Shown: piece after piece, positions 8,915-17,288 of the stretch
Layout of the letters: every line of letters starts with the position of its first letter
How positions within the stretch are numbered: position 1 is the first letter of the stretch
The notes under the pieces: generated by a model
The model's database searches: none
Seen by the model: the letters and a program-made list of their open reading frames with translations, nothing else
Told to the model about the DNA's origin: nothing
Translations under genes and position numbers: made by a program
Source of the DNA: Runella limosa DSM 17973
GTDB lineage: Bacteria > Bacteroidota > Bacteroidia > Cytophagales > Spirosomataceae
Direction: 5' to 3'
Length of the DNA: 64,000 nucleotides
NCBI RefSeq assembly: GCF_000482465.1
Contig: NZ_KI519420.1
Location: forward strand, 884,343 to 948,342

Positions 8915-10198
8915 CTACAAATACGGAACAACGGTCTCCAAGCCCATACCTCTTGAGCCTTTGATAAGTACATGCGTATTTTGTTGAGGATGATCAATAA
9001 CCCAGTTGTGTAATGAAAATTTATCAGGGAAATAATAGGCTTTCGGAAGCGCAGGGAGGGCATCTTGCATCAGTTTACCTGCCAAAATAACGACGTCAAA
9101 TTGTTGAGCTGCTACCAACTTTCCCAGTGCTAAATGTTCCGCAGGTGATTCGTCGCCTAGTTCGAGCATATCTCCCAAAATCACCATTTTACGCTCGGCC
9201 TTCAACTTTCCAAAATTTTCAATTGCTGCTCCCATCGACGATGGATTGGCATTGTAGGCGTCCATAATCACTGTATTACTCCCTTTTTGGATAATTTGTG
9301 AGCGGTTGTTGGTAGGGTTATACTCCGCTACGGCGTCGTTGGCGTCTTGGTTCGATACGCCAAAATAGGCACCAATGGCCAAGGCGGCGGCTATATTTTC
9401 AAAATTATACCGACCCGTCAGATGGGTGTGAACGATTTGTTGATTGCTGTCTTTATAAACTACCAAAGGCGCATCTTCCAACAGTTGCGGAGCGGTAGCG
9501 TCGGCTAGGTAAAGCACCTTTTCGCTGAAAGTACGCTCATTGGCCATTTCTTGGAGGGTAGTGTTTGCTCCGTTGACGAACACCGTACCGCCCGAAGTCG
9601 AAAGCCAGTCAAATAACTCTCCTTTGCCTTTACGCACCCCTTCGATGCCGCCAAAACCTTCCAAATGGGCTTTACCAATGTTGGTAATCATCCCGTGGGT
9701 AGGCTCGGCGATGCTAGAAAGAAGGGCGATTTCTTTTTGGTGGTTGGCGCCCATTTCTACCACAGCTATTTCGTAACTTTTGTCGATGGCCAACAGCGTG
9801 AGCGGCACACCGATATGGTTATTAAGGTTGCCTTTGGTGGCGTAGGTGCGGTATTTTTTACTTAAAACTGCCGCAATCAGCTCTTTTGTCGTGGTTTTTC
9901 CGTTGGAGCCTGTCAAACCCACAACAGGAATATTGAGTTGACGACGGTGGTGGTTGGCCAATTGCTGAAGCGCATCTAAACTATTTTCCACCAATAGAAA
10001 ACGGTTATCCACGGCGTACTCAGAGTTATCCACAATGGCGTATTTTGCCCCTTTTTCTAACGCGTCTTTGGCATAGACATTTCCATCAAACTTATCGCCC
10101 CGCAGGGCTACAAACAAACAACCTTCAACAATTTGTCGAGTATCGGTTGAAACGCCATTACAGGCCAAAAAGCAATCGTATAATTGAGAAATCGTCAT
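8915..10198 (-). CDS. murF: UDP-N-acetylmuramoyl-tripeptide--D-alanyl-D-alanine ligase
   Basis: MurF adds D-Ala-D-Ala to UDP-MurNAc-tripeptide in the cytoplasm, the last soluble step before lipid I. The N-terminal substrate domain has the typical STDTRQI.EGCLFVALRGDKFDGN block (residues 17-40); the ATP-binding P-loop of Mur ligases is TGSNGKTTT at 96-104; the central domain has EMGANHQKEI and the C-terminal domain starts near VIMDAYNANPSS, the MurF-specific DAYNANP signature. Length (427) is normal. It is not in a dcw cluster here: it sits between the PurF-like gene and a secreted protein gene, each apparently transcribed alone. The spacer behind its start holds two REP-like hairpins. Confidence 0.95.
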   Translation of the reverse strand: MTISQLYDCFLACNGVSTDTRQIVEGCLFVALRGDKFDGNVYAKDALEKGAKYAIVDNSEYAVDNRFLLVENSLDALQQLANHHRRQLNIPVVGLTGSNGKTTTKELIAAVLSKKYRTYATKGNLNNHIGVPLTLLAIDKSYEIAVVEMGANHQKEIALLSSIAEPTHGMITNIGKAHLEGFGGIEGVRKGKGELFDWLSTSGGTVFVNGANTTLQEMANERTFSEKVLYLADATAPQLLEDAPLVVYKDSNQQIVHTHLTGRYNFENIAAALAIGAYFGVSNQDANDAVAEYNPTNNRSQIIQKGSNTVIMDAYNANPSSMGAAIENFGKLKAERKMVILGDMLELGDESPAEHLALGKLVAAQQFDVVILAGKLMQDALPALPKAYYFPDKFSLHNWVIDHPQQNTHVLIKGSRGMGLETVVPYL

Positions 10199-10246
10199 TT
10201 GCGTTTAACTTCATTTTATGTTTTTAAAAAGGGCTATTGCACGAAA

Positions 10247-10309
10247 GGGTCGGGTTGTGAGCAACCCTCTTCACAAAGGGTCGGGTTTTGAGAAACCCTC
10301 TGCACATTG
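10247..10309. repeat. Two tandem REP-like hairpin units
   Basis: Two ~31-bp units each begin GGGTC and contain a 6-bp stem with a TGAG loop: GGGTTG-TGAG-CAACCC (first) and GGGTTT-TGAG-AAACCC (second). The innermost stem pair changes G-C to T-A in both arms, so base-pairing is kept. The same loop occurs in repeats at 14894 and 19894. Confidence 0.75.
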
Positions 10310-10316
10310 CCTTTAC

Positions 10317-11018
10317 TTACTGCTCTTTGCTCCAGACTTCATAAATTTTAGCTCCTGCACTGCTTAGACCACTGTGGTGCCAATCTTTTCCGTCTTTGAG
10401 TTCGTAGTCAAACGTGAGGGATGCACCTACACGACTATTGTCGCGGCTAAAAAATTCAATCGTTTCGGTGTATTTACCGTCTTTGATGACGTAACTACCG
10501 CCCCCCGTACCCGAAAACTGCTTGGTTTCTGGATTAATGGCGGCCCATTGAAAACGCGTTCCTGTGAGCATTTTGAGGGTTTTTCGCGGGCCACGTTGCA
10601 TAGGCGAAATGTTCCCGTCGTTGCCCATGCGTCCTGTGATGCGATATAAAGCTGAAGCAGGTGTGCTACCATCGTCCATTTGTTGCCATTCTCCTACGTT
10701 TTCAACTGATAGTTTTTTCCCCGAAATCGTTATTTTGAAATTTAAGGTCTTGCCGACTCTGGAGGTATCCGCAGAATTGAATTCACTTTTGTACGCAATG
10801 GTGCCGTTGGTGATTTTGTACGTTCCGCCTTCGGTATAGATAAACTCTTTCTCTTTGTAGCGGGTCATCATCAAGTAGTCGTCCGAGCAAATGAGCGAAG
10901 TAATGATTCCATCGTCACCTTTTTGCTGCCAAGTGCCTTTTAATTGGGCAAATGTGGGGAAACTGAGCAAAAGCCCCAAACCTAACATCCAGCAAGAGAA
11001 GCGAAATAGTGTTTTCAT
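10317..11018 (-). CDS. Secreted protein of unknown function with two repeated beta domains
   Basis: I chose the ATG at 11018 because it begins a clean signal peptide (MKTLFRFSCWMLGLGLLL...FAQ) and lies just downstream of a good promoter; a longer frame to 11120 would include the upstream terminator. The 233-residue product has two similar halves: LKGTWQQ...GGTYKITNGTIAYKSEF.S.DTSRVGKTLNFKITI and RFQWAAI...GGSYVIKDGKYTETIEFFSRDNSRVGASLTFDYEL. Each looks like a small lipocalin-like beta unit, so the gene probably arose by internal duplication. Proteins of this type are annotated only as membrane or secreted proteins in Bacteroidota. No function is claimed. Confidence 0.72.
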   Translation of the reverse strand: MKTLFRFSCWMLGLGLLLSFPTFAQLKGTWQQKGDDGIITSLICSDDYLMMTRYKEKEFIYTEGGTYKITNGTIAYKSEFNSADTSRVGKTLNFKITISGKKLSVENVGEWQQMDDGSTPASALYRITGRMGNDGNISPMQRGPRKTLKMLTGTRFQWAAINPETKQFSGTGGGSYVIKDGKYTETIEFFSRDNSRVGASLTFDYELKDGKDWHHSGLSSAGAKIYEVWSKEQ

Positions 11019-11045
11019 ACGAGTGAAAGGGTTTTTTATTTTGAG

Positions 11046-11075
11046 CAAAGTTAATCCAAAACCTCCCAGAAACAA
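11046..11075 (-). promoter_or_regulatory. Bacteroidota-type promoter for the duplicated-domain secreted protein
   Basis: Minus strand: TTG, 19-bp spacer, TAACTTTG. It starts exactly where the terminator of the upstream AraC-family gene ends and sits ~30 bp before the chosen ATG at 11018, which supports that start. Confidence 0.6.
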
Positions 11076-11108
11076 TAAAGCAACTCTCACGAATGAAAGT
11101 TGCTTTAT
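11075..11108 (-). terminator. Terminator downstream of the AraC-family gene
   Basis: A perfect 11-bp inverted repeat (ATAAAGCAACT / AGTTGCTTTAT) with a 12-nt loop, 53 bp past the AraC-family stop codon. T-rich sequence follows on the minus strand. Confidence 0.65.
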
Positions 11109-11160
11109 GGGGTAATTCATTTTTTCACTTGTACTGTCAGCGATGAAAACGCTATGAAAA

Positions 11161-12087
11161 TTAGACGTTCATGAGCGATTCGCGGCGGCGCATTTTGCCC
11201 GCTGGAATACCAAACATCATTTTGAAACGGCGGCAGAAATAAGCCGTGTCTTTGTAGCCAACTTCAGCCCCAATGGCACGAATACTTTTCTTCGACGTAC
11301 GAAGCAGGTTAACGGCCTCTTCCATGCGCTGGTATTCGATGTAGTCTTGTGGGTTGATTTGGGTCAACATTTTGAAATACTGACCTACGTAATCTTCCGA
11401 TACGTTGGCGACGTTGGCCAATACCTTGTTTGATAAATCGCCACCCAAATTGTCTTTGATGTAAGCAAAAATATCAATCAAACGAGGGTCTTTGAAGTAG
11501 GTACTGTTGGTGACCAATTGCTCCACAAACAGACGATTTTTCAAAATGTAGCGAATAACTTCAATCGCAAGTTCTTCGGTTTTGATTTTGATGATACGTC
11601 CGCGACCAGCTACGTCGTTGAAATCTTCCTGCAAGATTTCACCAATCAACCGACCAAGGTAGGTGTTGTGCTTGATGATAAATGGCGGAATGTCCAACGA
11701 GGTAAAGAAGTTGACCGAGTCAAATACCTTGGCGTCAAAGGCCACAAGCCCAAACGAGTGAGGTATTTTGCCCACTTGTGACGAATCGCGCAGTGTATCA
11801 AAATACAATTCGCGGCGAGTCAAGAATTCTTCATTGCTTACTACCTTTGGTTGCACATTGTCACCGCTGCTGTAAGTAACAGTGGCGTGCTTTCCACCTG
11901 GTATAAAAAGCATGTCCCCAACGTCTATTTTTTCGTTGCCAAAAGACACTTCTCCGTCGTAAAGAATCATCAAGGAGTTCTCTACGTCATAAAAGTTTTT
12001 AATGGTAATAGTTTGCAACATCCGGATGTGACGAGCCTTGATGAACTTCACTCCCAGTGATTCGATGATTTTATTATAATCTTCCAT
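11161..12087 (-). CDS. AraC family transcriptional regulator with N-terminal cupin-like domain
   Basis: Residues ~1-100 form a cupin-like sensor domain (NSLMILYDGEVSFGNEKIDVGDMLFIPGGKHATV is a typical beta-barrel pattern); the last ~100 residues form the paired helix-turn-helix AraC domain, with SNKVLANVANVSEDYVGQYFK as the first HTH and the family signature AIGAEVGYKDTAYFCRRFKMMFG as the second. Length (308) is usual. It is monocistronic and bracketed by terminators. Its promoter region contains a 10-bp inverted repeat (12147-12175) covering the -33 box, a sign of self-regulation. The ligand is not evident; neighbours (a secreted protein and acyl-CoA dehydrogenase) have their own promoters. 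Confidence 0.9.
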   Translation of the reverse strand: MEDYNKIIESLGVKFIKARHIRMLQTITIKNFYDVENSLMILYDGEVSFGNEKIDVGDMLFIPGGKHATVTYSSGDNVQPKVVSNEEFLTRRELYFDTLRDSSQVGKIPHSFGLVAFDAKVFDSVNFFTSLDIPPFIIKHNTYLGRLIGEILQEDFNDVAGRGRIIKIKTEELAIEVIRYILKNRLFVEQLVTNSTYFKDPRLIDIFAYIKDNLGGDLSNKVLANVANVSEDYVGQYFKMLTQINPQDYIEYQRMEEAVNLLRTSKKSIRAIGAEVGYKDTAYFCRRFKMMFGIPAGKMRRRESLMNV

Positions 12088-12124
12088 TTGAAAATGGGTT
12101 AAGTGCTTCCCGATTAAGTAAATG

Positions 12125-12175
12125 CAAAATTAGCGTTTTTCTGAAAATTTGTACAAAACTAATAATTGTACAAAT
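12125..12175 (-). promoter_or_regulatory. Promoter of the AraC-family gene with overlapping inverted-repeat operator
   Basis: Minus-strand promoter: TTTTG, 21 bp, TAATTTTG (12125-12132). A perfect 10-9-10 inverted repeat, ATTTGTACAA and TTGTACAAAT, spans 12147-12175 and one arm contains the -33 box, so a bound regulator would block the polymerase. Confidence 0.65.
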
Positions 12176-12205
12176 CTAATACAAGTGTGGAATTTTTTTC
12201 AATAT

Positions 12206-12251
12206 AAAAAAAAGTGCGCGAATCCCGCAAGGAAACGCGCACTTTTTTTTT
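12206..12251. terminator. Bidirectional terminator after the acyl-CoA dehydrogenase gene
   Basis: Stem GTGCGCG/CGCGCAC flanked by eight A on the left and nine T on the right, loop of 15 nt. It follows the dehydrogenase stop (12277) on the minus strand and works in both directions by sequence. Confidence 0.88.
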
Positions 12252-12276
12252 GAAAAACCCCCTAAAATTGGATTAT

Positions 12277-13434
12277 TCAGGCTTTTTGCAATTCTCGGGC
12301 TATCACCAATTTTTGTATTTCTGAGGTACCTTCGTATATCTGAGTTATTTTTGCATCCCGCATTAATCGCTCAACGTGGAATTCTTTTACGTATCCATAA
12401 CCGCCGTGAATCTGTACGGCTTCGGTGGCAGCCCACATCGCTACTTCCGATGCAAAGAGCTTGGCCATGGCGGCGGCTTGGACGTAGTCTTTGTGTTCGT
12501 CTTTGAGGCGGGCGGCTTTATATACCAATAAGCGGGCTGCTTCAATTTTTGTGGCCATTTCGGCTAATTTAAATTGAATGGCCTGGTGCTCGAAAATAGC
12601 TTTTCCGAAGGACTTGCGCTCGTTGGCGTACTTGAGTGAAAGCTCCAGCGCGCCCGCCGCAATGCCGAGGGCTTGGGCGGCAATCCCGATGCGGCCACCG
12701 TTGAGGGTGCTCATGGCAAATTTGAACCCAAAACCGTCGTTTCCGATGCGGTTTTCTTTGGGCACTTTCACGTCGGTAAACATCAATGAATGCGTATCCG
12801 ACGCCCGAATCCCCATTTTATCTTCTTTTTTGCCCACGACAAATCCGTCCCAGCCTTTTTCGACAATGAGGCAGTTGATGCCTTTGTGCTTGAGTTCGGG
12901 GTGAGTTTGGGCCATCACCAAGCATACCGACGAAATGTTGCCGTTGGTAATCCAGTTTTTGGTGCCGTTGAGCAAATAATGGTCACCTTTATCTTCAGCG
13001 GTGGTATGTTGCGACGTAGCATCAGAACCCGCTTCAGGTTCGGATAGGCAAAAAGCCCCAATAATTTCGCCCGAAGCGAGTGGAGTGAGGTATTTGCGTT
13101 TTTGCTCTTCTGTACCGTATGCCTCTAAACCATAGCACACCAATGAGTTATTGACCGATACCATCACCGAAGCAGACGCGTCCACTTTCGACAATTCCTC
13201 CATCGCCAGCACGTACGAAACGGTATCCATTCCACCTCCGCCGTATTCGGGCGAAACCATCATGCCCAAAAATCCCAGCTCACCCATGCGTTTGAGGAGT
13301 TTGGGGTCAAACTTTTGTTCGTTATCGCGTTCAATAATCCCAGGGAGAAGTTCGTTTTGGGCAAAATCGCGTGCCGCCTCCTTAACCGCCAAATGCTCTT
13401 CGGTCAAGTTGAAGTTGAGTCCTTCTAATACCAT
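12277..13434 (-). CDS. Acyl-CoA dehydrogenase (short/medium-chain type)
   Basis: This FAD enzyme would oxidise acyl-CoA to trans-2-enoyl-CoA in beta-oxidation. The 385-residue chain has all landmarks: N-terminal helical domain, the FAD-contact block FCLSEPEAGSDA followed by GTKNWITNG, the second signature FGKAIFEHQAIQFKLAEMA, and the C-terminal IYEGTSEIQ with catalytic base Glu368 at the position used by short- and medium-chain enzymes. It has its own promoter, whose -33 box lies inside a 16-bp palindrome also present before the MarR gene at 38813, so repression by that regulator is likely. A strong terminator follows; electron-transfer flavoprotein genes are not in the window. Confidence 0.94.
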   Translation of the reverse strand: MVLEGLNFNLTEEHLAVKEAARDFAQNELLPGIIERDNEQKFDPKLLKRMGELGFLGMMVSPEYGGGGMDTVSYVLAMEELSKVDASASVMVSVNNSLVCYGLEAYGTEEQKRKYLTPLASGEIIGAFCLSEPEAGSDATSQHTTAEDKGDHYLLNGTKNWITNGNISSVCLVMAQTHPELKHKGINCLIVEKGWDGFVVGKKEDKMGIRASDTHSLMFTDVKVPKENRIGNDGFGFKFAMSTLNGGRIGIAAQALGIAAGALELSLKYANERKSFGKAIFEHQAIQFKLAEMATKIEAARLLVYKAARLKDEHKDYVQAAAMAKLFASEVAMWAATEAVQIHGGYGYVKEFHVERLMRDAKITQIYEGTSEIQKLVIARELQKA

Positions 13435-13481
13435 CGTGCTTTACTGTTTGTGAAGTGTAAGAGTTTGTTTTGACTTTGGGT

Positions 13482-13519
13482 CAAATATACAATTCTCAAA
13501 AATAGTATGCAAGCATACT
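13482..13519 (-). promoter_or_regulatory. Promoter of acyl-CoA dehydrogenase with MarR-type palindromic operator
   Basis: Minus-strand promoter: CTTG, 20 bp, TATATTTG (-7 at 13482-13489). The -33 TTG is the centre of the perfect 7-2-7 palindrome AGTATGCAAGCATACT (13504-13519). A near copy, AGTATGCAAGCCTACT, occurs at 38742-38757 in front of a MarR-family gene. Confidence 0.7.
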
Positions 13520-13520
13520 T

Positions 13521-14255
13521 TTAGGCTACTCCACCGTTTACGCTCAAGGTATGGCCATTGACGTAACCTGCTTCTTCGGAAGCCAAATAAAGGTAGGCGT
13601 TGGCGATGTCTTCGGGCAGGCCCATGCGCTTCACAGGGATACCTGCTACGGTTTGGTTACGGACTTCTTCGGGGATGAGGTCGGTCATTTCGGTTTTGAT
13701 AAAACCAGGCGCTACGGCGTTGGCCGTAATGTTGTATTTACCGAGTTCTTTGGCCCACGTTTTTACCATCCCAATGATGGCCGATTTGGTAGCTACGTAG
13801 TTGGTTTGGCCAAAATTTCCCGTTTGTCCCACCACCGACGAAGTACAAATAATACGACCATATTTTTTCTCAACCATGTACGGAACAATGGTTTTGGTGC
13901 AATTGAAGACCCCATTGAGGTTAATATCAATCACTTGTGCCCATTCTTGGTACGACATTTTGAGCAACGATTTGTCGCGGGTAATACCTGCGTTGTTGAC
14001 CAAAATATCAATTTGTCCGTAGCGTTCGTAAATATCGCGGGCGGCGGCTTCGATGGCAGGTACATCGGTGACGCTGATTTTGGTAAATTCGGCAGAGAAG
14101 TCTTTGTCGCGGAGCTCTTGGGCGGTTTGTTCGCCCGCGTCGAGCATATCCCAGATAATTACTTTGGCGCCTTCGCGCGTAAAAATTTCGGCAGTGGCTT
14201 TACCGATTCCTCGGGCACCTCCCGTAATGATGGCAACTTTATCTTGTAAACGCAT
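13521..14255 (-). CDS. FabG-type 3-oxoacyl reductase (short-chain dehydrogenase)
   Basis: Classical SDR of 244 residues: NAD(P)-binding TGGARGIG at 11-18, NNAGI, structural Asn112, and the catalytic set Ser139/Ser140, Tyr153 and Lys157 (YVATK). The C-terminal PVKRMGLPEDIANAYLYLASEEAGYVNG is typical of FabG and of PhaB acetoacetyl-CoA reductases. FabG reduces 3-oxoacyl-ACP in fatty acid synthesis; PhaB acts on acetoacetyl-CoA. The neighbouring MaoC hydratase, 82 bp upstream on the same strand, suggests acyl-CoA chemistry (3-hydroxyacyl intermediates), and Bacteroidota usually have another FabG elsewhere. I therefore leave the symbol blank. Confidence 0.88.
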   Translation of the reverse strand: MRLQDKVAIITGGARGIGKATAEIFTREGAKVIIWDMLDAGEQTAQELRDKDFSAEFTKISVTDVPAIEAAARDIYERYGQIDILVNNAGITRDKSLLKMSYQEWAQVIDINLNGVFNCTKTIVPYMVEKKYGRIICTSSVVGQTGNFGQTNYVATKSAIIGMVKTWAKELGKYNITANAVAPGFIKTEMTDLIPEEVRNQTVAGIPVKRMGLPEDIANAYLYLASEEAGYVNGHTLSVNGGVA

Positions 14256-14337
14256 GACGATTGGAAGCCCCCCGCCCCAATGGGGAGTTATTGGGTTGAT
14301 ATTACACCGACTTTTTGGGGTAAAGTCGTTTTAATTG

Positions 14338-14796
14338 TTACTCAAAGGCTAAACTTATCATTTCGGCAACGCAAGCTGGTTTGGGGTGTCCTTCTATTTC
14401 AAAGACAAGCGCCATGGTGGATTTTACGCCGTTGGGTTCTTGGTCTTCGACTTCTTTGAGGGTGGCGTGCATTCGTACGCGACTGCCTGTGGGTACGGGC
14501 GAAGTAAACCGAACTTTGTTGGTGCCGTAATTGAGCCCCATCTTTGCCGATTTTACTTGGTACAATTCATACATGAACTTGGGCGCTAACGAAAGGGTCA
14601 AAAAACCGTGGGCAATGGTCGTTTTGAACGGGGAGTACTTAGCGGCCATTTCGGTATCGACGTGGATCCACTGGTGGTCGCCCGTCGCTTTGGCAAAATC
14701 ATTGACCATTTCTTGGGTAATTGTCACCCAGTCGCTCGTGCCAATTTCTTTACCTACGTGAGCTCGAAACGCAGCAAGGTTTTCAAAAGTCAGCAT
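14338..14796 (-). CDS. MaoC family dehydratase ((R)-specific enoyl-CoA hydratase-like)
   Basis: A single hot-dog fold protein of 152 residues. The catalytic hydratase motif is ATGDHQWIHVD, giving Asp40 and His45, followed by the hydratase-2 pattern FKTTIAHGFLTLSLAP. Enzymes of this group add water to enoyl-CoA to make (R)-3-hydroxyacyl-CoA, linking beta-oxidation to polyhydroxyalkanoate or lipid synthesis. Located upstream of the FabG-type reductase on the same strand, so the pair could interconvert enoyl-, 3-hydroxy- and 3-oxoacyl thioesters. Length and motif order are normal. The specific substrate is unknown. Confidence 0.9.
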   Translation of the reverse strand: MLTFENLAAFRAHVGKEIGTSDWVTITQEMVNDFAKATGDHQWIHVDTEMAAKYSPFKTTIAHGFLTLSLAPKFMYELYQVKSAKMGLNYGTNKVRFTSPVPTGSRVRMHATLKEVEDQEPNGVKSTMALVFEIEGHPKPACVAEMISLAFE

Positions 14797-14893
14797 TTTT
14801 TGGTTTAGGGTTTGAGGGTTTATCGTTTTTTGTCATGTCTATTTTGTCATGTCGACGTTAGGAGACATCTATACCATTATAGTATTTGTCATT

Positions 14894-14940
14894 CGGGTTG
14901 TGAGCAACCCTCAGCACGGGGTCGGGGTGTAAGCACCCCT
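14894..14940. repeat. Two REP-like hairpin units between M28 peptidase and MaoC genes
   Basis: GGGTTG-TGAG-CAACCC (14895-14910) and GGGGTG-TAAG-CACCCC (14924-14939). Compared with the first unit, the fourth stem pair changes T-A to G-C on both sides. They lie directly downstream of neither a promoter nor a gene start but before the MaoC stop-proximal spacer. Confidence 0.7.
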
Positions 14941-14945
14941 TCCCA

Positions 14946-16550
14946 CTATGGTTTATTGCTATCGACTTTAATTCGTTCATCGCGGTTGGAAAGCTCCCAA
15001 GCCGTGTGGAACACCAGTTGAACAATTTTTGACTGCTTGTCAAACATGATTTTCTCGACATCATCGCCAGGGCGGTGGTAGTCTTCGTGAACCCCCGTAA
15101 AATAAAAAATCACAGGTACTTTGTTTTTGGCAAAGTTGTAGTGATCAGAGCGGTAGTAAAAACGATTGGGGTCAGTGGGGTTGTTGTAGGTATAGTCTAA
15201 TTGGTAGTTGACGTATTTTTCATTGGCCGCTTCGCTAATGGCGTGAAGCTCCGACGAAAGTTTATCAGACCCAATGAGATAGACATATTTTGGGTCATTT
15301 TTGTGAGCGGCATCCACGCGACCAATCATGTCGATATTGAGGTCACAAACCGTATTTGCCAACGGAATGACGGGGTTAGAAGTGTAATATTCGGAGCCCC
15401 AAAGCCCTTTTTCTTCACCTGTTACGGTCATAAACAGAATGCTACGTCGGGGGCCATTTCCTGCGGCTTTGGCTTTAGAGAAGGCTTCGGCCAATTCAAG
15501 AATAGACACCGTGCCAGAGCCGTCGTCGTCGGCGCCGTTGTTAATTTGTCCATCCGAAGAAACGCCAATGTGGTCTAAATGCGCTGAGATGACGATGACT
15601 TCGTCTTTTTTGTCGGTGCCTTCCAAGAAGCCAAGGACGTTCTCCGTCATCACCACGTTGTCCTTGCGTTCGGCTTTGAGGCGAATGGCTTTTTCCGCAA
15701 TGGCGTTCACAGGTGGTTTGCCCGTTTTAGTAATTCCTTGCTGGATTTTAGCGAATTTTTTCTCTTTGATGTCCAACAAATCAAGCGCCATTTTCTTTGA
15801 AATCATAAACGTGGCGTAGTTGCTTGGCTTCTCGGTGTAAGGTTTCATCGAAAGGCGATTAAAGCGTTGACTCATCAAGGTACGGCGGTTGAGTTCTTTG
15901 GTAAAATCGTCGCCTGTGAGTTCCGAAACAACCAATACGTATTTGGCTCCTTTGCTGCTGGCAAGGTTGGCTTTGCGCTGCCACGCCATGTTGTCGTTGC
16001 TCCATTTGGTGGCTTTATCATCGCCCGAAAGCAAAAAGTTTCCTTTGCTATCTTTGGGTTCTCCTTCCAAAATAACGACAGCTTTGCCCGTTACGTCAAG
16101 GTTTTTATAATCATCGTATTTGTCCGATTCGATGCCATAACCCGCAAAAACAACGGAGATTTTTTCTTCAGAAAGCACATTAATGATGCCGTTCAAATAA
16201 AAATCGTGCTGAAGGTTATAGCGTTCTTTTTCGGTGGCCAAATACACTTCGCCCCAGCTTTTTTGGTAGAGGGCATAGGGTTGAAAGTACGATTTTGAGC
16301 CATCGACGGCGGTAACAATCGGCTGTAAACCGACGGATTTGAAGAAATTGGCGACGTAATTGGCCGCTTTTTTTTGTCCAGGCGAGCCTGTGTCGCGTCC
16401 TTCGAGACTATCGTGCGCAATGACCCTCAAATGGCGTTCGAGGTCTTGTGCCGTGATGGTTTGGGCAAATTGGGTAGAGGCGTCTTGGGCAATTGCCTGC
16501 GTAAAACACAGCGCCAATAGCGGTACTGCTTTCAAAAAAAGTTTGTTCAT
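14946..16550 (-). CDS. M28 family zinc aminopeptidase-like protein with PA domain
   Basis: Start chosen at ATG 16550 because it opens a signal peptide (MNKLFLKAVPLLALCF...AIAQ); the frame extends upstream to 16580 without a better start. The 534-residue protein has a PA-domain insertion (about residues 100-250) and the M28 metal ligands in order: SAHLDHIG (His324, Asp326 region), NNGADDDGSG (Asp near 341), the catalytic TGEEKGLWGSEY (Glu379/380), NIDMIGR (Asp407) and YRSDHYNFAK (last His). Such enzymes are secreted dinuclear-zinc peptidases cleaving N-terminal residues. Related Bacteroidota proteins are widespread; substrate unknown. The rhomboid gene ends 30 bp upstream of this start. Confidence 0.9.
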   Translation of the reverse strand: MNKLFLKAVPLLALCFTQAIAQDASTQFAQTITAQDLERHLRVIAHDSLEGRDTGSPGQKKAANYVANFFKSVGLQPIVTAVDGSKSYFQPYALYQKSWGEVYLATEKERYNLQHDFYLNGIINVLSEEKISVVFAGYGIESDKYDDYKNLDVTGKAVVILEGEPKDSKGNFLLSGDDKATKWSNDNMAWQRKANLASSKGAKYVLVVSELTGDDFTKELNRRTLMSQRFNRLSMKPYTEKPSNYATFMISKKMALDLLDIKEKKFAKIQQGITKTGKPPVNAIAEKAIRLKAERKDNVVMTENVLGFLEGTDKKDEVIVISAHLDHIGVSSDGQINNGADDDGSGTVSILELAEAFSKAKAAGNGPRRSILFMTVTGEEKGLWGSEYYTSNPVIPLANTVCDLNIDMIGRVDAAHKNDPKYVYLIGSDKLSSELHAISEAANEKYVNYQLDYTYNNPTDPNRFYYRSDHYNFAKNKVPVIFYFTGVHEDYHRPGDDVEKIMFDKQSKIVQLVFHTAWELSNRDERIKVDSNKP

Positions 16551-16580
16551 GGTTTTGGTTTGGATGAATGAAAATATCAA

Positions 16581-17201
16581 CTACCACAATCTCCAAGAGG
16601 CGATTTGGTTGATAAAATTAGGAATAGATTCGGGCAGAAGGAAGGCCATAAATACGATGCCAAAAAGTGCCCCGTACAAGTGGGCGTCGTGGTTGATGCG
16701 ACCACGATTTTGGCGAGATTCGTAAAACGAATAAGCCATATAGATTCCGCCAAAAATGAAACCTGGTACGCAAATCGCGAAATAGAGACACACTTTTTGG
16801 AGCGGAGCCAAAAGAATAAACGCAAACAAAAGCGCCGATACGCCGCCCGAAGCGCCAAGGGAATTGTAATTACTGTTGTTGCGGTGCTTCAAAAAAGTAG
16901 GAATGTCAGACACCACGATTCCTGCCAAAAAGAGAAGGAGGTAATAAATAGTGCCGTTGCCGCCAAAATACCCCTGCAAAAACATCTCCATCGCTTCCCC
17001 AAAAAAGTAAAGGCTGAACATGTTGAAAATGAGGTGTCCGACGTCGGCGTGAATAAAGCCCGAAGTGATAAATCGGTAGTATTCGTTGTATTTAGAAACA
17101 CGAACAGGGTTAAAAACCCACTTGTCGAGCAATGAAGGATTCTGCCAAGCGTACCAGCTTAGACCAATAGAAACAAGAATGATGACGATAGTAAGCGACA
17201 T
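16581..17201 (-). CDS. Rhomboid family intramembrane serine protease
   Basis: A 206-residue membrane protein with six predicted helices. The rhomboid features are all present: HADVGHLIFNMFSLYFFG (the HxxxxHxxxNM helix), the active-site GASGG with Ser118, and the C-terminal HDAHLYGALFG with His174. The Ser-His dyad cleaves transmembrane substrates near the membrane surface. The insert between helices 3 and 4 is short and there is no cytoplasmic domain. It is followed on the same strand by the M28 peptidase gene after a short spacer, so the two may share a transcript. Substrate unknown. Confidence 0.93.
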   Translation of the reverse strand: MSLTIVIILVSIGLSWYAWQNPSLLDKWVFNPVRVSKYNEYYRFITSGFIHADVGHLIFNMFSLYFFGEAMEMFLQGYFGGNGTIYYLLLFLAGIVVSDIPTFLKHRNNSNYNSLGASGGVSALLFAFILLAPLQKVCLYFAICVPGFIFGGIYMAYSFYESRQNRGRINHDAHLYGALFGIVFMAFLLPESIPNFINQIASWRLW

Positions 17202-17288
17202 TACAGCGAGGGTAGTTCAAAAAGGTGTTGAAATTGATAACATTACAACACAAACATAATGGAACTACTGTAAACCGCCAATGTTTCG

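Noticed and set aside
10247-10309. CRISPR array
   Set aside because: Only two units, each palindromic, without variable spacers of regular length.
13551-14249. 232-codon plus-strand frame inside the FabG-type reductase gene
   Set aside because: Antisense shadow of a clear SDR; the peptide has no recognisable fold.
16605-17135. 176-codon plus-strand frame over the rhomboid gene
   Set aside because: Lys/Arg-rich antisense of membrane helices; the rhomboid motifs on the other strand are complete.
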